DNA of 64,000 nucleotides from Strobilurus pachycystidiatus (Eukaryota; Basidiomycota; Agaricomycetes; Agaricales; Physalacriaceae): assembly GCA_019915135.1 (NCBI GenBank), contig JAHLMK010000010.1, forward strand, positions 1,426,001 to 1,490,000, written 5' to 3'. How positions within the stretch are numbered: position 1 is the first letter of the stretch; the number at the start of each line of letters is the position of its first letter. The position numbers were made by a program, and so were the translations under genes. Below are positions 44,550-55,902 of this stretch, piece by piece. The notes below the pieces were generated by a model, which saw only the letters and a list, made by a program, of their open reading frames with translations, had not been told where the DNA came from and made no database searches.

Positions 44550-46366
44550 TAGACGGTGATAAAACCCAGCTTCTTCGTCTCCTCGGACTCCGAGCCAGGG
44601 CCGAATAGAGACGTTACGGATGGGGTGAGCGCGGCCATCAAATCCGGGGTCGGTTCCAATAGTTCCCCAGGTTTGACGAATTCCACATCCATTTTGTAGA
44701 GGTCGCGGACAATTTCGCCAGTCGCGAATGGAACGCCAGCAGCGTTGGAGTAAACGATTTTGCCGCCGCCGGTGCGGGTAGTGACACCCTTTCGGTCGAG
44801 CCGAGATCCAGAGATGAGATTGCAGCGAGCTGATGGGATCAGCAAGGCACTCGAGACTGAAAAGTTCCGCGTAATTCCATCTAACTTCGTTCTCATCACC
44901 ACCTTCCCTTTCCCCGCTGCCTCAGTCTTGAGGCCTGTGCCAAATCCTTGAACATTCAGCGGCGTATCGAATGGCGAGTAATTGTGGAAGACTTCGGCAT
45001 CATTGAAGATGTGACGAGTTGCGCCGGTATCGTGGTTGACAGCGTCGTCCTGCTCGAGCGCGGTGTTGAGTGCAATTGCGTTGACGCGGACGTCTTCTCC
45101 AGGTAAGATGTCGTCGTCGTCGTCCTGCGGAAGATCTAACATGAACGCAAACGCGTCCTCCACCTTCCCAAGGACCTCCTCAACATCCGACTCGGAATCT
45201 TCTGTGTAGTCTGCCATGCCAGCGAAGCGATAGCCGGCGCTGGTACCACTCTTCGACCCTGCTTCCAAAGCAAGCTTCCTGCGCGCTGCGGTGCGTGCCT
45301 CTGGTGCGAGGTGGACGTCACGTCGGCCCTTGAAATTCTCAGGGTACTGGCCAGCCTTGCCACCTGTGTAGGAGAAGCAGTCGAACTTGGAATGGCCGAT
45401 GGGTGTCTCGCAGTACGAGTTTTCACATACGGCTCGGGTCGTTTGGCGCTGCTGCTGATTGTTATACGGTGCAGGTCGTCGACTTTGGCGGTCCGAGTTC
45501 CTATCGTTTCGGCGGTCGGTCTGATTGCTCGCGTATACTGCAGGGACAGCATCTCCAGAGTCCTGGGTGCGGCTAGGGCGTCCCTTAGCCAACAGAGCGT
45601 TGATGGACACTATTGAGGGTGCGATCTTCATTTCCACCTCCTCTTGTTTCAAACGCTGAAGAACCATCGCTGAAGTGAACGGGCGTCCCATCTGAGCGCC
45701 TTGGCGTACGCGTTCACGTAGCGAGTCTCGACAGAAGCGCCACTTGTCGGAGACCGTCATGAGCGTTACGAGGTGCTTGGCGAACTCGGTGTCGGGCATC
45801 ATCAACGGGTCGGCGTCGCGGAGCTTTTGGTATAGCTGTACCATCACCTCACGCCACTGGACAGGATCGTCGTGTACTCCACATTGGTTCGCGATGATTT
45901 GTTGCTTGATTGTGATGGCAGTGAGTGCATTCGCCGGCTCGTACTCGTTTTTGAGAGCAACCCAAGCTTCGTGAGCGGAGAGGCAGTCGCGAACGACATG
46001 GAGTTTGCCGATGGGTACGGCCTTGACTATGATCGCGTGCGCCCGTTTGTCGGCTAACGTCCAACTTTCAGCCTTCTTCTCTGCTGCGGTGACTTCGTCC
46101 TCGTTCCCCGGAACGGTGATGCTGGCTGGGTCGCCGTTCGAATCGACTCCTTGGACCTGTAGACTCGGACGGAGTGCCGGAATCACGGGAGGGTTGTAGT
46201 TCTTCCCGTCTACATATGTCCAGTAGCCCGCGGCATCGAGGTCGAGGAAGGACTTTTGCTTGAATTCACTGTAGTTATTCGAGCCGTCCTCGTCGTCCTT
46301 TATAGGGGTCAATTTGATGTTTTTCCACTCTTTCTCTTTGTCCACAGCCTGTGAGGGATTCGCCAT
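44549..46366 (-). CDS. gag: Copia Gag-protease
   Basis: First ATG at 46366 (MANPSQAVDKEKEW). The Gag domain (FLDLDAAGYWTYVDG; ADKRAHAIIVKAVP; EAWVALKNEYEP) matches the usual Copia capsid pattern. A zinc knuckle, CENSYCETPIGHSKFDC, follows, then the protease with the D-T-G active site (NHDTGATRHIFND) and RCNLISGSRL. Stops with TAA at 44551-44549, overlapping ATG of the next ORF by one base. GGGTTTT (44567-44561 on this strand) in the proper phase offers a -1 route to integrase. Confidence 0.9.
   Translation of the reverse strand: MANPSQAVDKEKEWKNIKLTPIKDDEDGSNNYSEFKQKSFLDLDAAGYWTYVDGKNYNPPVIPALRPSLQVQGVDSNGDPASITVPGNEDEVTAAEKKAESWTLADKRAHAIIVKAVPIGKLHVVRDCLSAHEAWVALKNEYEPANALTAITIKQQIIANQCGVHDDPVQWREVMVQLYQKLRDADPLMMPDTEFAKHLVTLMTVSDKWRFCRDSLRERVRQGAQMGRPFTSAMVLQRLKQEEVEMKIAPSIVSINALLAKGRPSRTQDSGDAVPAVYASNQTDRRNDRNSDRQSRRPAPYNNQQQRQTTRAVCENSYCETPIGHSKFDCFSYTGGKAGQYPENFKGRRDVHLAPEARTAARRKLALEAGSKSGTSAGYRFAGMADYTEDSESDVEEVLGKVEDAFAFMLDLPQDDDDDILPGEDVRVNAIALNTALEQDDAVNHDTGATRHIFNDAEVFHNYSPFDTPLNVQGFGTGLKTEAAGKGKVVMRTKLDGITRNFSVSSALLIPSARCNLISGSRLDRKGVTTRTGGGKIVYSNAAGVPFATGEIVRDLYKMDVEFVKPGELLEPTPDLMAALTPSVTSLFGPGSESEETKKLGFITV
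44561..44567 (-). promoter_or_regulatory. Candidate -1 frameshift heptamer in the Copia element
   Basis: Minus strand GGGTTTT, read as ctG GGT TTT in the gag-protease frame, ten bases before the TAA. The -1 frame continues TAT CAC CGT CTA ATG into integrase, restoring the first His of the zinc finger. Confidence 0.7.
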
Positions 46367-46519
46367 GTTGTGTATGGGTAAGAGCGATAGCGGGGCTGAT
46401 GCGATGATGATTGGCGAAGATGCGAACAAGGCGGGACGTTTTTTTAGGTAGGGATAGTGTTTTTGAGTCGAGGGAAAATTTCGTGCGCAATTATTCGGTG
46501 TGGCGGTTTAATTCGCTAC

Positions 46520-46532
46520 GGGGCCCATAACC
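46520..46532 (-). other. Copia primer binding site (half-tRNA type)
   Basis: Directly after the 5' LTR the minus strand reads GGTTATGGGCCCC. It complements the anticodon arm of initiator tRNA-Met (GGGCCCATAACC), not a tRNA 3' end. Drosophila copia is known to use such an internal site with a cleaved tRNA half. Confidence 0.65.
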
Positions 46533-46731
46533 TGTTAAATCACGCTGGCAAGGAGAGAGAGACTCTAATCAATTGATGTACATGCTGTACTAGAATAACG
46601 ACATACCTGGCAAGGAGAGAGAGACTCTAATGAGCTCGATCCCTTGCCAGGGTCCTACTAAGATCATCGGGACTACGGTCCGGCTACTCGATCAATATCC
46701 TACGACGATGACACTCGGTCAGTGTCTGACA
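46533..46731 (-). repeat. 5' LTR of the Copia element
   Basis: 199 bp with no difference seen from the copy at 41303-41501. On the plus strand it contains two copies of a GCAAGGAGAGAGAGACTCTAAT block. Confidence 0.95.
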
Positions 46732-47425
46732 CAAGGATTACTGATTTCTTCGCCTGATATGCTGTCAAGGTCCGTTGAGAAGCTGACAATGGGAAACTCT
46801 CTCGCCCAATTGTAGTCTGCGACCTCAGCATCTGGTTTCACAGGTGCTGTACCCACGTCAGGTGCAATGAGGCCAGCATCATTCAGCCTTTTCAGAATAC
46901 TTAATCTCCACTCCTGATCATCTTCCGATACCTCCAAGATGTCGAAGGCCTGATACTGTGACTGGAGTTGATATTGACCACGCTCGCGGTCCTCGGGCAC
47001 GCTATGTTTGACGAGGACCGTAACGCGTGCGGGCATAACTTGATAGCAATCAGACCAAGGAAGTGGAGGGCTGCAGTCTAGAGGCTCGCGCTCGAGTGGA
47101 TGCGGGGTCTTGTTAGGAAGAATCGGGTACGACATTTCGGGGATAGTGGCGGGATCAGGACCTGCGACCATTCCTCGAGACACAAGGACGACATCGAGCG
47201 GATAGTAATTCCCAAGAGGAGGGAGAAGACCCAGGTACTGCGGCGGTCTATGAGGAGCGATAAACATCTCTTGTTTTTGCCACACACCTCGACGACGCAT
47301 GCCACGTATTTTCTGGGCCGCCAAGTTTCGTACAGTCGAGTTGCTTCCGGGTCCTCGAAACGTGCAAGGGAGGCGACGGGGTCTAGTTGAAGCACAAAAT
47401 ATTCTCCAAGCAAAGGAATCGACAT

Positions 47426-48170
47426 GTGGCTTTCGAGAGTGCGATGCAGTGCCAGAGGAGCGAGTGGGACGGCTTCGTGTACGTGAGCAGGAAAGTAGTC
47501 TAGGACCTGGGGCAAGCGTGCATCGGACTTTGAATATCGTGATGGCCGTCAAGGCAGCAGACCGGAGTTTCATCCAGCGCCTATTGAATTTGCTGTGACC
47601 GCCAATGCATCTTCACTCTCCGTTGAGTCTGGCTTCGTAATATCAGCACTGCAGCCTTCAAGTTCTCTCTCAACGGGCCCCCAAACGGTGCTTCAGACTG
47701 ATCTTACTCCGTCCAGCACCGTCCTGACTCGATCCAATTGAAAGCGTGTCAAACGCCCCTTCCGATATTGCTCCGAACGTTGATACTGGCTCTCACCTGT
47801 CCACCAGTGCCGCCTTTGCGATTCATAAAACACACAATGCCTTCTAATACACCGCTCAAGCAAGGTCAAAATGGGGTGTCACCAATGTCTGCTTACTATA
47901 GTAAGTAAGTTACTATCAGATATCTCAGAGATAGTCTCTACTTGTCCTCGTTCACGGAGATGTATCATAGCCTTCTTCATGCCACGGTAGCTCTAACCAA
48001 ACCTGGCATCCAAACCCCAAGACAGTGGTACAGCACATAGTAGATAACTACGCTTGGTGCGAGTCCTTGTGACCCAGTTTCTTGCACTGGACTAACAGCA
48101 CTGCTCGTCGAGGTTCAGCTCTCTGCCCATTATTCAGTCCCACTTGACTGAAATTGCGAATCTGATCTAG
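47426..48170. other. Upstream region of copy B and spacer
   Basis: The copy B frame stays open to about 47515 or beyond, so an additional 5' exon may lie in the first 150 bases. The rest shows no gene. Confidence 0.4.
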
Positions 48171-48869
48171 ATGTCTCACATGTACACCGAGCAGCCTGGA
48201 CAGGTAGCCAAACCGTTCTACGGTTATGTCTATGCTGTGGAGGAGTCCATCACTCTCCCTGTGTACAAATTCGTACACGACATTGCTCAGACCAATCCTT
48301 CCACGATACATAACCGCGTCACCATCGCCGCTGAGATGCAGGAACAAATCGACGAGATCACGAAATATATGAAAAATTCTTCGAAAGGCGCCCGTCCGGC
48401 GATGCTCATCAGGCCGTACAGCAACAGTTACCCATTTCCCGACAACATTGACAGTGGCACATATTTCCTCCCCATTGGCACATTTGGGGAAATGGTCACA
48501 TCCCCTCCAGTCGCCATGGAACCATTCTGCACCGAAATCGCCACGGCGTGGAGTCCCGGGGCCGATGTACAGACGGAACCCAGATGGATTCCCAAAGACA
48601 ACGAGTATCAGGCTTGGATTTCTCTTCTCCCGTTGGAGACGCACGACCAGCTGCCGCCAACAAGTCTCTTCAAGAGACAAGGAAAGACATTTTGTTTGTC
48701 TTCGCCAACTATGCGGAATCTCCGCTTCATAACACGCTCAGCGATAAAGTCATTCATCCAAAGAGTAGGGGAGAACCCAGGCTTTTTGGATGTGTACATG
48801 GCGGATGTGCGCCAGATGTACAAAGTGAGTTTCTGTATGATATACTATCCATATGTCGCTAAGCTTTGA
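48171..48869 (+). CDS. Unknown protein
   Basis: Single open frame of 232 residues from ATG 48171 (MSHMYTEQPGQVAKPF). No signal peptide or membrane helix; features include VHDIAQTNPSTIHNR, EEITKYMKN-like helix segments and EYQAWISLLPLE. A GTGAGT after residue about 218 (QMYK) could be an intron donor, so the last 14 residues are doubtful. The second half has a good alternative frame (DILFVFANYAESPLHN), hinting at an intron or a frameshift near 48680. I do not recognise the family. Confidence 0.45.
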   Translation: MSHMYTEQPGQVAKPFYGYVYAVEESITLPVYKFVHDIAQTNPSTIHNRVTIAAEMQEQIDEITKYMKNSSKGARPAMLIRPYSNSYPFPDNIDSGTYFLPIGTFGEMVTSPPVAMEPFCTEIATAWSPGADVQTEPRWIPKDNEYQAWISLLPLETHDQLPPTSLFKRQGKTFCLSSPTMRNLRFITRSAIKSFIQRVGENPGFLDVYMADVRQMYKVSFCMIYYPYVAKL

Positions 48870-49591
48870 CCTTAGGGGGCAAAGCTTGTTACTGAGAAGC
48901 CTAAGTAGGCCAAAGTTTCGTATATTTTCGGGCCATCGTCTTCGTTGAAGACAGAATACATTGTCAAGTCCAACCTGCTGTAATTCATAATCACTTAACG
49001 GTACTATTTACTTCGTGTCTTCAACCTTCCTGATGTGCTTTTTCTGTAGAACGTGACTGAAATTCCTGCCCGACGTGCGTAGCTGTACTTTATACTATTA
49101 CCCTTTCATTCGTTCATCCATTATCAATTGTTTGGATCGCTGTGATGCCATATCGTAGTCCGCGTTGTCGTTTGAGGGCTACAAGGTATTACTTTCTGAT
49201 CCACTCGAATTGATGCAGCGGTGCGTGTGTGACTCTCAGCGGCGGACGTACCACGCTGGGCCCGCAAGGAGAAGCAGCAACACAACCACTCGAGTTGTGC
49301 ATCCATCTCGATATCAAACCACTCGGAGATGACGACTTGTTGCATACAAAGGCGCAACTGAGTCGACTCCTATACACGGCTAATCGCATAACGAAGAGTC
49401 CACGAACACTCTTCTGCCGGTCCTTATTATATTCTAATTTCCGTATATCACACCAAGTCAGTACAGGTCAATGCCCCGCCGAAACACCCAACTCTCGAAC
49501 ACTGCCGATACCCACCATGAGTCCCTGCAGCTCGGGGTTCCCGACTATCGCCTGCGTCAGCCAGGTTTCGAACCAAATCAAGAAAAAGACA
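48870..49591. other. Intergenic where the end of the karyopherin gene would be expected
   Basis: I looked on the minus strand for the missing C-terminal HEAT repeats of the next gene and found no match to their usual pattern (for example, R-P-x-P-x-R-Q-W). No other gene seen. Confidence 0.45.
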
Positions 49592-52500
49592 CTAACCACC
49601 GGCAGCCCCAAGCGCCTCGACGACCCTCCCCATATCCTCCAGCGCAAAGTCCTCCATCTCCTCTACCAACAGCAGCTCCTCGTCCTCCTCTTCGTCATAC
49701 CCCATCCGGTGCCGTGCCCTCGTCCGCCTTCGCTCCGCGATCCACCCTACTTGACGCTTGAGTGCGTTGATTATCGCCGGGGAGGGGTCTCCTGAATATA
49801 GAGAGTTAGTGGTGATAGCGGGGGATAGACCAAGGAAGTCACGTACCGCCAGCCAGAGCATGCCGCCCCAGAACCCGCAGACAATCCCCCAGCGCTCGAC
49901 ATAGACTCCCCAGGAAACCTGGATCGCTCTCGCCTCCAATGGCATCAACGAGCGCGCCGAGTGTTGTGTGGACCATGTGTGGGGTGAGAACAGGACCTAC
50001 ACGGACAGCAGTTAGCATTCAGACAAGGACCGGCAAGACGATCAGGTAGGGAAACAATACAATCGACAGTCATTTCAAAGGCGAATGTGAAATTGCTTAC
50101 CTGAACCCCCCTCCATCCCCCCATGCACGAGCACAGGTAGCAGCATCGCTGCTGCCTCCCTCACGCCGTCGTGGAAGTAGAACTTGAGCCCGCCTAGCGC
50201 GACCTCCAGTGTTGACACAACGTATGGTGTATAACCTCCGTCTGCAAATCAAGTCAATGCGGTCCAGGGATTACGATGAAGTGACCACAAAGCTCACCTT
50301 GCAAGGTACTACTGAACACCAACAGCGTCTCGAGAGCTTGACACTTCTCCTCCAGCCCTTGCGTCCGCACGCTGAAGAGTTGATCGTCTAATGGTATGAT
50401 GTCCCATCCTGGTGGTGGAGAGTCGTCTGTCGGAAACACCAGTCAGCGGTAGGGATAGTACAGGGAAGACAAGTTACCTCCACCTCCTGCACCGACCTGC
50501 ACGTCGGCCTTCCTCCCTGCAACACTCAAAAGGCCAGGTACGACTAGTTGGAGGTACGGTGTGAATTCAGGACCGAGAGCTTGACAGACCTGAAGGACGT
50601 TAGTATCAACAAGAGAGGCAGAGCAAAGAAGGGTCAAGGCTGTCTAAAGATGAACAACCCACCTTCGCCCAAGTTCCCATCAAATAATGCGCCAACTGCG
50701 TATCCTGGCCCTGTCCCTGCAGCTTCTGTATACCAAGAAGCAGCTCAATCAACACCTGTGCGTCTTGGCGGAACGTCTCTGGGCCCACTGCGATGGCTAC
50801 GATACACGATTTCAGCACAAATATCTAACATTTGGGACTGAGCTCACCAACGAGGCCCGCACACTCCATCGCCTTGTTCCGCATCCGGGCTTCAGCACCA
50901 TGCAGCACCTGCAAGAGGAGCGGCATGATGGCAGCGTAATGCTTCCCGAACCCACGCTCGCTAGCATCGGCGACCATTGCCAGCGTTGTGATAGCTTGTT
51001 CTTGGACGTAGCCTCCGCCTGCGTTGTTACCTGGTGGGAAATTGTCAGGCAGGAGAATGGGTATGACGGATGGAGGGTATGTACCAGCGTTGGTCATCAG
51101 CCGCACCAATCTTTCTACGATGGGATCGAGGTACGGCAGGAGGACGTCCCGTTCGACGCCCTCGCAGAAGTTTATCAGTGCTGCTGCTGCGTGGGCATGG
51201 ACTCTGGGAGCGGATTGTGAGTTGAAGAGAACCGAGAGACCACGAACAAGTTCGCGAAATAAAAAAGACTCACCTCATCTCTGGATCTTCTAGCGTCGGT
51301 ATCAACACGTTCAACAACTGCGCATAATGCGCTTCGGTGAGGAGGTCCGCGAGGTCCGTACACAATTGCCCGACACACTGGCACGCTGCCCACCGTACGC
51401 GGGGATGCGTATCAGCGAAGAGGGGTGTTACCAGGCTGAAGCGGAAGTCAGCTTAACGACAAGGAAAAAGAGGGATGGAGGAGAAGGGAAAGGCAGAAGA
51501 GATGGGAGAAATACCCACTCAACGACCTTGCTCAACTCGTTCTGCATCGTCTTTCCGGTACCCTCCGCGATGGCCGCTACAGCACATAGACCTGCATGCC
51601 GTGCCCGCCAGTCGTAGTTAACGAGCATGGATGGAATGTAGCGGAATGCATCTACGTGAAGTCGTTGTTGGTTTGTATTCGGAGACTGTACAAAAAACTC
51701 AAACTCACCCGGCAAGACCACCGTCCCACCCAGGGCACACGCCAACCTATCAAGTGACTGCTCATACAACGTTGGTGGTGAATCGTCTGCTGCAGACGAG
51801 GCCAGGGATGGCTATGAGGGTATGTGAATCGGGATTTCTTCGCCAAAACTTGCAATAACTTACGTCCTCCCTCAACCAACCGACCACACTATCGACGTCG
51901 TCTGCCCATTCACCCATACCCTCCAGGCAAGCTCTAACAGCCAGTCCAACCCATCCTTCGACACCGCGAACCATGCTGGGTTTCGCCTCTGTTATGGATA
52001 CCATCACTTCCAACGCCGCGAGACGCAGGTCTGTGCGGTCAGCGTCTTCATCTGTGGCATGGTCGGTCAGGGATGAGAGAGTGAGAAGATGGGGGGCATG
52101 GAAGACACATACCAGCATCACCACCTCCACTCCCTACCTCCTTCTGCGGCGGGAACTCAAATCCCCCTCCTCCACCGCCCCCTCCCCCACTAAGTCCCCC
52201 ACTCCTCATCGTCGGCGTCGGCCCACAATCCGCCTGCGGTAACACCAAATTCGGCAGCAGAGCCACCAGCGCAGGCAGGTGTGGCCCGAACAACAGCGGG
52301 TGCGACGCACACAGAGGAGTCAAGCTCTGCAGCACATGTGTCGGCATCTCCGCCCCGAGCAGCGCCAGCATCCACCCGACCATCTCCGTCCCCCCGCCCC
52401 CTCCTCCGCCCGCTTCGAGGTATTGTACACCAGCTTCGACGGCGGCCTCTGCACACTCTGCCTCAAATCCAGCTTTGAAGACGCCGAGGATTGTGGGCGG

Positions 52501-53682
52501 GTCGAGGTCGGTGACGAGGTTCGGACAGGCGGCGAGCACGCGGAAAGCAGTCTCGCGGTCGGCGTTGGTTGTAGCGCTGGAGGGGTCGGAGCCGCGGAGC
52601 ATGGCAAAGACTACGCCTTGAAGGGCATGCCATGGTCGTCCGCGTTTCATTCCTTCGTTTGCAAGCTCACAAACGCTGTCGACGGATTTCCTGTAGAAGG
52701 TGGATGAGTTCAGACCAGAGAGAAAAAGGACGAAGAGAAAAGTCAAAGTCAAGATGCCAATCAAGACGCGTCTTGCACACCCGAATTGAAAAATCAACTA
52801 ACCTTCTCACCATCCCGGCCCGCTCATGCTGTAGGGAATGCAACAGCAGACTTTCTAGCGCATTTAGCGTCGAAGGGCCAAGCGTGTCGTACAACGTCTG
52901 TCGTGATCCTAAATGACGCGTTCGCTCAGTAAAGAATCAGCGAAACAAAAGATGAACGCCAGGTAGATCAAAAACTCTCGCGCCAATGGACTTGAGACGT
53001 GGACACACCTGATGGAGGCTGTACGGATGATGAAGACGATGGTGCAGTTTGGTTCGCGGAGCGAAAGAGCAATCGGCGGAGAAGTACCAGGGAGAAAGAA
53101 CGCATCTAGAGTTTGGGTATTAGCATGACTACAGATCATAGTAGGAAGTCTACACGAATTCAGAATTCGTTGATTACGGAAAACAACGAAACGAAGCGGT
53201 GCCAAGAAACACGACTCACAACCTCTGTATCCGCACCGATCGCGAACTGGGCTAGCGCGAGGAGGTAAACCTCGGGGGTATGAGCCAGCCGTTCGTTGAC
53301 TAATTGTTCCGCCCTGGGAGGAGATAATGATCAGACGCGAGATGAAAAAGATGGCGCCCAAAAGACGGGGGAAAGCAAGGAGAAAGTAGCCAAATGGACG
53401 CGGAAAGTGGCGAAGAGTGGATAGGCGTGCCAGTGTAATCCCACCCGTCTCGCCGCCACACTGTTCAGCCACTCAATCAACACGGGCCTTCGCCCTCTCT
53501 CCCTCAACCAAGATGTGCAGCTTAACCACCTCTCCGATCCTCCTCCACCGAGCCAAGAAAATAAAATCAACGGACACTCACCCTCTCCGGATTTCATTAT
53601 CCCCAAGCACCAAATTGCTCAATATTTGCGTCAACTCCGCCGTGACCTCGGGCGGGGGCGGCGGCACCTGTGGCGGGTCCAT
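49592..53682 (-). CDS. KAP121: Karyopherin beta of the Kap121/importin-5 type, C-terminally short
   Basis: Nuclear import receptor built of HEAT repeats that binds cargo and RanGTP. Starts at 53682 ([17 protein letters not shown]). At least nine short introns join in phase where checked. Blocks matching the family include [101 protein letters not shown] and [20 protein letters not shown]. The acidic segment [11 protein letters not shown] near the end corresponds to that around residue 880 of importin-5. The frame stops at 49592 soon after, so about 200 residues of usual C-terminal repeats are missing. All upstream exons look intact, so it may be a shortened functional protein or a recent 3' deletion. 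Confidence 0.8.
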
Positions 53683-54248
53683 CCTAGCTCTTTTTCGTGT
53701 GTGTTACTAGCCTATTTTTCGTGTGTCTTTTCGTGTGTATTGCGTGATTACGGTCCTAGTCTTTTTCGTGTGTGGTCCTTTGGTCGTGATGATGTGGTAC
53801 TCTTGAGCCTGTGTCTGCACAGGTCGTCCGCCTCGGCCGTTTATGATCGCGATGTCGTCGATGATGGTCGTTAAATCAAAACCTGCGTGGCCTACTTGAT
53901 TCCCACATGAAAAATGCCGGACCGTGGGCCCCGTGTGCCTGCCGTAATTGCCGTCCTGTGCTCGCCACTGCTCTCGACCTCAGGTGAATAGTACTGTGGC
54001 GACACGCAAGGCTTGTACAGATTACAGCAGGGGGGGGGCATGATAATCCTGCAGACAATAGTTTGGATTCTGTGGCGCTTTGCAGATAGCAAGACAAGAT
54101 ATGTGAACTCTATGACAGCAACTTCTATCAAAATAAAAGCACATCGCTCATCCATCCATTTCGCCAAATAGTCTGTAGTACAACACCAGTGCGTACATAG
54201 TATAGTAATGTCCAAATGTCATAGAATTGTCCATATCTCATCGTGTCA
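53683..54248. other. Promoter of the karyopherin gene and downstream spacer
   Basis: Just upstream of the karyopherin start there are repeated TTTTTCGTGTGT words (about 53692-53775, four near-copies). No gene seen. They may be promoter elements or a small tandem repeat. Confidence 0.4.
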
Positions 54249-55902
54249 TCACGCCGCAACCACACTCTTTCCCACAAGCTTTCTGAAGAACCGACTTCTC
54301 GGTACGTCCTTCACCCACGAAGGACGTTTGAACTTGATCGCATTCTTCTTCACCTTTATAGCCCCATCAGATCCCACCTCAACGACATCCGGGTCAGCAT
54401 CAGCCGCGTCTCCCAAGTCATCCTCATCCTCCATATCCGGTACGACGACATCACAGTCCACAGGCCTCGTCTCCGGGGTGACGGGTCCAGCAGTGCTAGG
54501 CGCCGACGACCCAGATGATACAAAGCTTGAATCATCGACAAGTGTCGGTGTACGCGATGGTCCAGACAGTGAGAGACACGTATCGGGGCTGAGTCCGCCA
54601 TTGGTACTTGAGGATTCATCGTTCGCAAAGGGATTGGGTACAGCAAGTCTCGAGGAGGCGAACGGATCGGATGGACTGTGCGAGGAGACAACCAGGGCAG
54701 ACCCGAAACTGACACGCTCCATAGCGTCGACAATTCTCTCGATGAAGCTTCCTCCAATCCCAGAAATCCCAGAATCTTCGACAACAGACAAAGACGCGTC
54801 AGTCCCGGATTTCTCCTCGTCCTCTGCCCTTCTCAGACAGCTGCCCCGCGGGCTTGTATCATCAGCATGAATGGGCACCAACTCTTTCGCCCCATGTCCC
54901 TCTTCGCAACCCTCGGGGAAGAACGTCGTCATCTCCTGAATGTCGCAGCGAATTTGACCCAGGCCCATCCGACTTGTAGGATCAACCTCAAGTATCCGCT
55001 TCAAGAGGTTGTTCAACTCGACAGAGATGGGGAGTACGCGAAGGAAGTAGTGCGAATCGGACATGAACGCTTTGAAGCAAGGATCGCTCATGCGTGCACG
55101 TTCCCAAGGTGAGCGTTTCGTGACCATATTCACGAGGATGATCCCGAGCGCCCAGACGTCATTAGTACGCGTAGAATACCCCTTGTCAGAGAACCTGAAG
55201 TCTTTCGCGATACATTCTGGAGGACCGATTAACGGAGAAAGGCGAGACCACATAAGACGACATACCAGGACTCATATACTCCCAGCTTCCACAGCGATAG
55301 TCTGCCGACAGAGAGGAGACAGTCGAAAGTCCGAAATCAGCGAGGAAATAGCGCTCATTGTCGCAAAGGATGTTCTCGGGCTTGAGATCCCTACCGACCA
55401 AAATCAGCCTGGGAATCAGCACATATGCGCACAAACAGACACACCGATGGAACACTCCCTGGCGATGACAATACGCCACCGCGTCTAGCACCTGCAGAAA
55501 TGCGCCCTTCACCCGGTCCGTGCGGCGGTTGAACCAATCGGTGTGGACAATCGCCTTGAACAGGTCCCCGCCGGAGCAGTAGTCAAGCACGACATAGACG
55601 TACGCCTCCTTCTTGCTCTGCACGGAGTACACCACTCGGTGAAACGAGACGACGTTCGGATGTGCAGATACCAGACGGTGGTTGGAAAGCTCGCGTAACT
55701 GGAAAAGGGAGTCGCATGTGCCGTCGGCGGGCTTGCGCATGCATTTGACTGCGTAGAAGATGGGTGCGTCGGCGGGAGAGAGTAGGTCGATGGCACGGTA
55801 GACCTTGCCCCATGTACCGGAGCCGAGGCACTCCATCAGGCGCAAGGCGCCGTCAACGACGGTACCGCTGAAGTCAGGGAGCTCGCGGCTAGCGGAAGGC
55901 AT
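54249..55902 (-). CDS. Serine/threonine protein kinase, Ran1/Sks1-like
   Basis: Three exons (55902-55445, 55390-55266, 55216-54249) join in phase; 516 residues. The start MPSASRELPDFSG is the first ATG. Kinase motifs in order: glycine loop GSGTWGKVY, lysine in FYAVKCM, catalytic HRDLKPENIL (split by intron 1), DFG in FLADFGLS, activation segment CGSWEYMSPECIA (split by intron 2), then NDVWALGIILVNM and the Arg of helix I in DPTSRMG. The CGSxxYMSPEC pattern is that of the fungal Ran1/Pat1 and Sks1/Vhs1 group, which link nutrients to meiosis and growth. The C-terminal 200 residues are Ser/Pro-rich and acidic, ending in a basic tail (RSRFFRKLVGKSV). Substrate unknown. Confidence 0.85.

Larger units (their letters stand above)
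41303..46731 (-). mobile_element. Ty1/Copia LTR retrotransposon
   Basis: 5,429 bp on the minus strand, with 199-bp LTRs and the 5-bp target duplication CAAGG (41298-41302 and 46732-46736). Order gag-protease-integrase-RT-RNase H is diagnostic of Copia. The LTRs look identical base for base, so insertion is very recent. A single-base shift near 42834-42837 breaks the RT frame. Pol is further split by an intron-like 55-bp segment. A -1 heptamer separates gag-protease from integrase. Confidence 0.95.
40189..47425 (-). pseudogene. Unknown nuclear-type protein, tandem copy B, split by a Copia element
   Basis: Same exon structure as copy A: MSIPLLGEYFVLQLD at 47425, intron after VACVVE, long second exon to 46732, then interruption by the Copia element; the gene resumes at 41302 (FFDEFFTLQ region) and runs to 40189. 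All parts are in frame and free of stops, so the gene was probably intact until insertion. The C-terminus has RRKLPGPGRPPKW, an AT-hook-like motif (core GRP), suggesting DNA binding. CAAGG flanks the insert on both sides, and the uninterrupted paralogue reads through the same place. Called a pseudogene because 5.4 kb lies in exon 2. Confidence 0.75.
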
